Of a DNA stretch of 64,000 nucleotides, positions 38,601-44,600 are shown in pieces. Under the pieces are notes generated by a model, which saw only the letters and a program-made list of their open reading frames with translations, made no database searches and was not told the DNA's origin. A program made the translations under genes and the position numbers. The first letter of the stretch is position 1; every line of letters begins with the position of its first letter. This DNA is from Tragulus kanchil (lineage: Eukaryota > Chordata > Mammalia > Artiodactyla > Tragulidae): contig JAIOJX010000002.1 in assembly GCA_022376925.1 (NCBI GenBank), positions 135,790,831-135,854,830 on the forward strand. Direction: 5' to 3'.

Positions 38601-41600
38601 TTCTGCCGCATGGTTTTGTTGCTAAGTAAGCCTGCTTGGTTTTGTGGCTGAGCACACTGGCTTTCTTGAATAATCATTAACGTACAGGGGTCTTCTGTAT
38701 TTTTTTTACTTACAGTCCCCTAGTGGGATTAACTATTTAATCATCTACTTTGTCCCTTTACTCTGTTGCTATCAGTGCCACACACTAGTATAATTTTTAA
38801 AGTATCTTTTCTATCTTCCAAGCAGGAGGTAAGCTTTGGATGGATACTAGGTAGAGATGAAGAGCTAGAGGTGCCAGGAAGCCTGGATGAATGTACAGAA
38901 GAAAACCCAAATGTTGCTCAGGAGAGAAAAGAATTGATACAGAAATGGAGAAAGAGGAGGAGAGAAAAATCCAGAGCGGGTAGAGTTTTTTTTTGAGTCC
39001 AACATAAGGAAAAGCTGCTGAACTATATGTCCTATGGAGAAAGAGATGGGGAAAAGAAGAATTTTAAAAATATCTGCCATGTGTCAAGGGATGGCATTCT
39101 TTGCACTTGCAATAAACTTAGGTAGTGATGTGAATTACTTGTGTCCTTTTTTAGGGGGTTAAGGAACCTGACATAGAATACTATTGAGACAGGCTAGGAG
39201 GTGTTTTGCCTTTACTGAGGTGCAGTAAGAGTAGCTGAAATATATTCGAGACTTCCTATGTCCCACACTCTGTGCCACGTGTGCTATGTACACCCTCTCA
39301 ATCCTCACTAGTCATCTCGTGAAGTAAAATTCTGTTACTGTCCCAGTGTCACAGATACGGCAACTGAGGTCCAGGAGGGTTAAGTGAGAAGGCCATAGGC
39401 TATCAACTTTGCGGTTGCTGAGTTGCTAAATCATGTCCAACTCTTTGCGATCCCATGCATGGTAGCCCGACAGGCTCCTCTGTCCATGGGGTTTCCTAGG
39501 CAAGAATACTGGAGTGGGTTGCCATTGCTTTCTCTAGAAGATTTTCCCAATCCAGAGATGGAACCCATGTCTCTTGCATTGGCAAGCAGAATGTTTACCA
39601 CTAAGTCACCAGGAAAGCTCTAATCAAGTCTAGTTTTCTTTGTATTTCATCGAGGTCTACACTTAGATGCAGTAACCCTGTCTCCTGGAGCTGGCCGGCA
39701 CCAGGCTATGTGTTGGCCAGGCTTGGGACTCTGAGGGTCCATCCACTCAGCTCTGGGCTTGTTTCCTCCACAGATGAAGTGGCCTGTGCAGACCCAGACA
39801 TTTGCCAGAAGGTCTGTAGCAACCCCGCCGGCTGCTCGGACATTGCGTATCCCAAACTTGTGCTGGAACTCCTGCCTACAGGTAATGACCCTTCACCCCT
39901 CCATTGAGTGCCCCTCCCCGAAAAAGGAGGACATGGGCTGGGCTCTGATCTGAGTGGGGGACAAGATGGGTTGGCCTTGGCAACTAAGCCCCCAAAGGAA
40001 GCTCAGGCCCTGGCTACGCAGTGGGGTTTCTGCCCACCCATCTCTGAATCGTACCTCTTGGCTCCCGTCCCTGAGTTCCGCCATCTCAGAGCTGAGCCTC
40101 TTAGGACCCATTGGCTGCAGACCTGGGAAGTGGGGTCCCCAGTGAAGGCAGAAAAAGCTTGCGGCCCACAGAGCTCCCTTCTGCCCCCAGGGCTCCGTGG
40201 GCTCATGATGGCTGTGATGGTGGCAGCGCTCACGTCCTCCCTCACCTCCATCTTTAACAGTGCCAGCACCATCTTCACCATGGACCTCTGGAACCATCTC
40301 CGGCCTCGGGCATCTGAGAAGGAGCTCATGATTGTGGGCAGGTATCGTCTTACTGGGCAGGGGCACAGGCAGGGGTTCGAAAAGTCAAGGGAGGTGGAAG
40401 CAGAACCATTCAGAGGGCAAGTCTGAACAGTGGCTTCTCCCAGTTGGCTCAGCCCCTCTCTGAGGGCAAAGCGGAAGTATCCTAGGACCTCGTGGATGAG
40501 TAAGGCATTCATTCATTCAAGAGATGGTCGGTGGGAGCTGAGGGCGGCAGGGCTGGCGCCCGCCACAAGCCATGAGGCTGCTGGTCACATAGGGACCATG
40601 CCGCTGGAGCCCCAGGCCTGTCCCGCTCCGTGCCAGGCCAGGATGGTGAACCTGGTGGCTGTGGTGTGGCACTGGCTCCTGAGGAAGAGGTGGGTGCTCG
40701 CCCTGGTCTTCGGGCTCTCGCTCGTCTACTTCCTCACCAGCACCTTCAAGCAGGAGGAGAGGGCAGTGAGAGATTGGAATCTTCTCCAGGTCCAAGACCA
40801 TGATCAGCCCATCCTGTGGAAAGTGCAGTTTAACCTGGGCAATAGCAGTCAGCCCAGCAACCAGTGTTGGAACTCCATTTAAGGGAAGCACCTCATCCCG
40901 GACGAATTGGATTACGCCAGTGAGAGGAAAGCCTTGCTGGTGAATGGCTGCTGTAACGTCCATGTCCCTGGCATGAAGCAGGACTGCTGTGACGGCCGCT
41001 TGTCCAACGGCTGCTGCAGCGCCTACAAGTACTGCATCTCTGGCTGCCTGCAGCCCTGCAAGCAACTCCTCCCGGAGCGCTTCCTTAACTGAGCGGCCGT
41101 GGCATTCCAGAACCTCTTCATGGCAGCGGAAGATCACTTTGAACTGTGTTTGGCAAAATGCAGGACCTCATCCCAGGGTGTGCAGCATGGGAACACCTTT
41201 AGGGATCCCAAGCAAAGTACTGCTACAGAGAGAGCCCTCCTGAGCTCTTCCTCGTGTGATGCTGCGGAAAACTTGGCCCGCTGGGAGGATGTGCTGCTGA
41301 AGAACTTGTGGCCTGAAGCCTTTCTCTGGTCTTTGAGAGAAGACTTCACCATGACCACTTCTTAGGTTGTGCTCTGTGGCCTCACTCACCCCTGGGCTTA
41401 ACCAGATGGACTTGTTCTGTAAAGCATTTGGAAATACCAGCAGGTCACGTTAAGGAGAGACAAGACTGTGGGTGACCTGGTGGAGGCGTCAGTGTTCTGG
41501 GCGCCTCAGCCTTGCGGTGGTGCCAGGACCTGTGGGCACTTGTGTGTGTTCTCCTGGGCTCTTCACTGTAAAGTTATTCTTTGGGCTTCTTTCAAGTGGT

Positions 41601-44600
41601 GGGAAAGTTCTGATGTTTCCTATTTGAAAATGTCTTGCCTTGATAGTTGAATATATTCAAGGAGATTGTTAAAAAAAAAAAGAGAGATGGTCAGTGAACA
41701 CCTACTGTGTGTCAGGTGCCAGGCACATAGCAGTGAAAAAGACTCATTTTGCTCTTGTGGAGCTAGAAGAAGAAAAGGGTAAGTAAACTGGTGGTTATTA
41801 CCACAGTGAGTGTTATGACCAAGGAGCCAAGAGACCCAGCGCTTCAGAGGAAAGTCTCTAACTTGGATTGGGATTGACGGGTGAATAGGATTTAGCCAGG
41901 TTAAAGGGATGAGGGTGTTCTTGGGGTTTGGGGGAAGATTTCTTTACCAAGTCTTCTGCAAAGTCCTAAAGTCTAATAATGGGGGGAATGAAAATGACCG
42001 AAGTGAGTGGCCTGCACATTTTATGTAAAATATATGCTAATAAGCATCCCAGGGCTCTGATCCTCAAGAAGGTGCATCCTAAGGGCTGTTTCAGCCTTGG
42101 TTTCGGGAAAGGTATGACATCAAAGGGCTTTCCTGGTAGCTCAGATGGTGAAGAATCCACCCGCAATGTAGAAGACTCGGGTCTGATGCTTGGGTCAGGA
42201 AGATTCCCTGGAGAAGGAAATGGCAACCTGCTCCTCAAAAGTCAAAATTTTTTCACTTCAAAAGAAAATGAGAAGGGGACTTCATTGATGGTCCCCTGCT
42301 TATAACTCTGAGCTTCCAATGCAAGAGGCTCGGATTCACTCTCTAGTCAGGGAACTAAGATCTCACATGCCGGATAGGGTGGCCAAGAAAATAAAAAAGG
42401 AAAGAAAAAAAAAAAAGAAAAGGAAAGAAAGAAAATGAGAAGACAAGTCACAGATTGGGAGAAAATATTTGCAAGCCAAATATTTGACAATAGAGTTGTA
42501 ATCTAGAACAATCTACAAAATGGGATTGTAATCTAGAAAATTCCTTTGAGATGCCACCATACACCCACTATAATGGCTATACTTGCAAAAGGAGACAGAG
42601 AGGCAAAGACGTTAGAATTCTTGTGAATTGCAGATGTTAGTATAAAATGGTTCAACACAGTTCAAAAACAGTTGGGCATTTTCTTAAAAAGTTAAACATA
42701 AACTTACCATATGACCCAGCAACTGCATTCCTAGAAATAAAACCATATGTCTGCAAAAAGACTTGTATACAAGTGGTCATAGCAGCATTTTTTACAAGAG
42801 ATCAAAAGTAGAAACAATCTAAATGTCCATTTATGGATGGAAGATAAACAATGTTACACAATAGCATATCCATTCAATAGAATGTTTTCAATAATAAAAA
42901 GGAATGAAATACGGGTTGATACCTGATGAACTTCAAAGACATGTTACATGAAAGAAGCCAACTGCAAAAGACCATGTATTGTATATCATTTATGTGAAAT
43001 GTCCAGAAAAGCAAACCTCTCTAGAGACAAGAAGTTCCTGCAATCCACCTGCAATGCAGAGGACCTGGGTTTAACTTCTGGGTTGGGAAGACCCCCCTGG
43101 AGAAGGACATGGCAACCCACTCCACTATTGTTGCCCGGAGAATCCCATGGATAGAGGAGCCTGGCGGGCTACAGACCATAGGGTTGCAAAGAGTTGGACA
43201 CAACTGAGCGATCAACACTTTCACTTTCTCCCATAGAGACAGAAGCAGGTACATGCTTATTTAGGCTGGAAACAAGAATGAACTGTAAACAGGCAGGCGG
43301 GGACTTTTTGTAATGATGGATATTCAAAAACTTGACTGTGATCTTGGTTGCAAGATAAATTTACCAAGTTACTTGGTTGTACACTTACAATGAGTGAAGC
43401 TTATGGTGTATAAATTCTACCTCCTAAAAGCTATGTAAAAACAGAGGAGTGTTCAGGGAAGATAAAACTAATTGAGAGGGGGTGTCTCTCTCCATCTGGA
43501 ACCAGGGTGTTTGTGCTGCTTCTGGTGTTGGTCTCCATCCTTTGGATCCCTGTGGTCCAAGCGAGCCAGGGCGGCCAGCTCTTCATCTACATCCAGTCCA
43601 TCAGCTCCTACCTGCAGCCCCCTGTGGCTGTGGTCTTCATCATGGGATGTTTCTGGAAGCGGACCAATGAAAAGGTAGCTTTGGATCAGCCTTCAGCCCA
43701 TCCGGTGGGAGAGGAGGGTCCTGGAGGGGGCACCCGGGGCCATCAGGTGTCACGGGTGGGTGGGGACGAGTTCTGGGGGAGAAAGGTACAGGGAGGGTGT
43801 TACCTGGCTTTTGAAACAAGCAATGGGGCTCCTATTTTGACACATCTTGTCCTTCAACGGGGAAGCTCCATGAACAGGGGGTTATATGTCATTGATCACT
43901 AATATGTAAACAATAAGGAGATAAATAGCTCCCACGCTTTTGGAATCACTGACCCCTGAAGTGACCGTCACTATAAAGGTCAGCTCTGGAGAGGGCCTGC
44001 TGAGGTCTCTGGAGGCACGTGTCTCAGATGGGCTGGCTCTGCTTTGCAGGGTGCCTTCTTCGGCCTCATCATGGGCCTCCTCCTCGGCTTGGTTCGGCTG
44101 GTCTTGGACTTCATCTACGTGCAGCCTCGGTGTGACCAGCCAGATGAGCGCCCAGCCGTGGTAAAGGACGTCCACTACCTTTACTTCTCCATGATCCTGT
44201 CCGCGGTCACCCTGATCATTGTGTGTGTCGTGAGCTGCTTCACAGAGCCGCCCTCCAAGGACATGGTACTTTGGTGTTAGACACTATATCCACAGAGACC
44301 CTTCACTGCTAGGGACAGAAAACCCACACTGACTTCAGTAAAGAGGATGGATTGTTCAAAAAGCCAAAAGGTCCAGGACTGGGTCTTAGGGCAAACTTGA
44401 TTTCAGGACACTGAAAAGACCATCTGAGACTGTCACTTATCTCTACTTCTTTTGAAACATTTTATTTATTTTTTATTTTACCAGCATGGAGTCTGTGCTG
44501 TGGTAGGCAGGCTTCTCTAGTTGTGGCTCGTGGGCTCCAGAGTGCCTGGGTTCAGTCGTTGCGAGGAGGCCTTCGTTGCTCTGTTCCACTTAGGATTTTA

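Noticed and set aside
40517..41137. Minus-strand open frame of 206 codons
   Set aside because: It is the antisense of the SPRING1 processed pseudogene.
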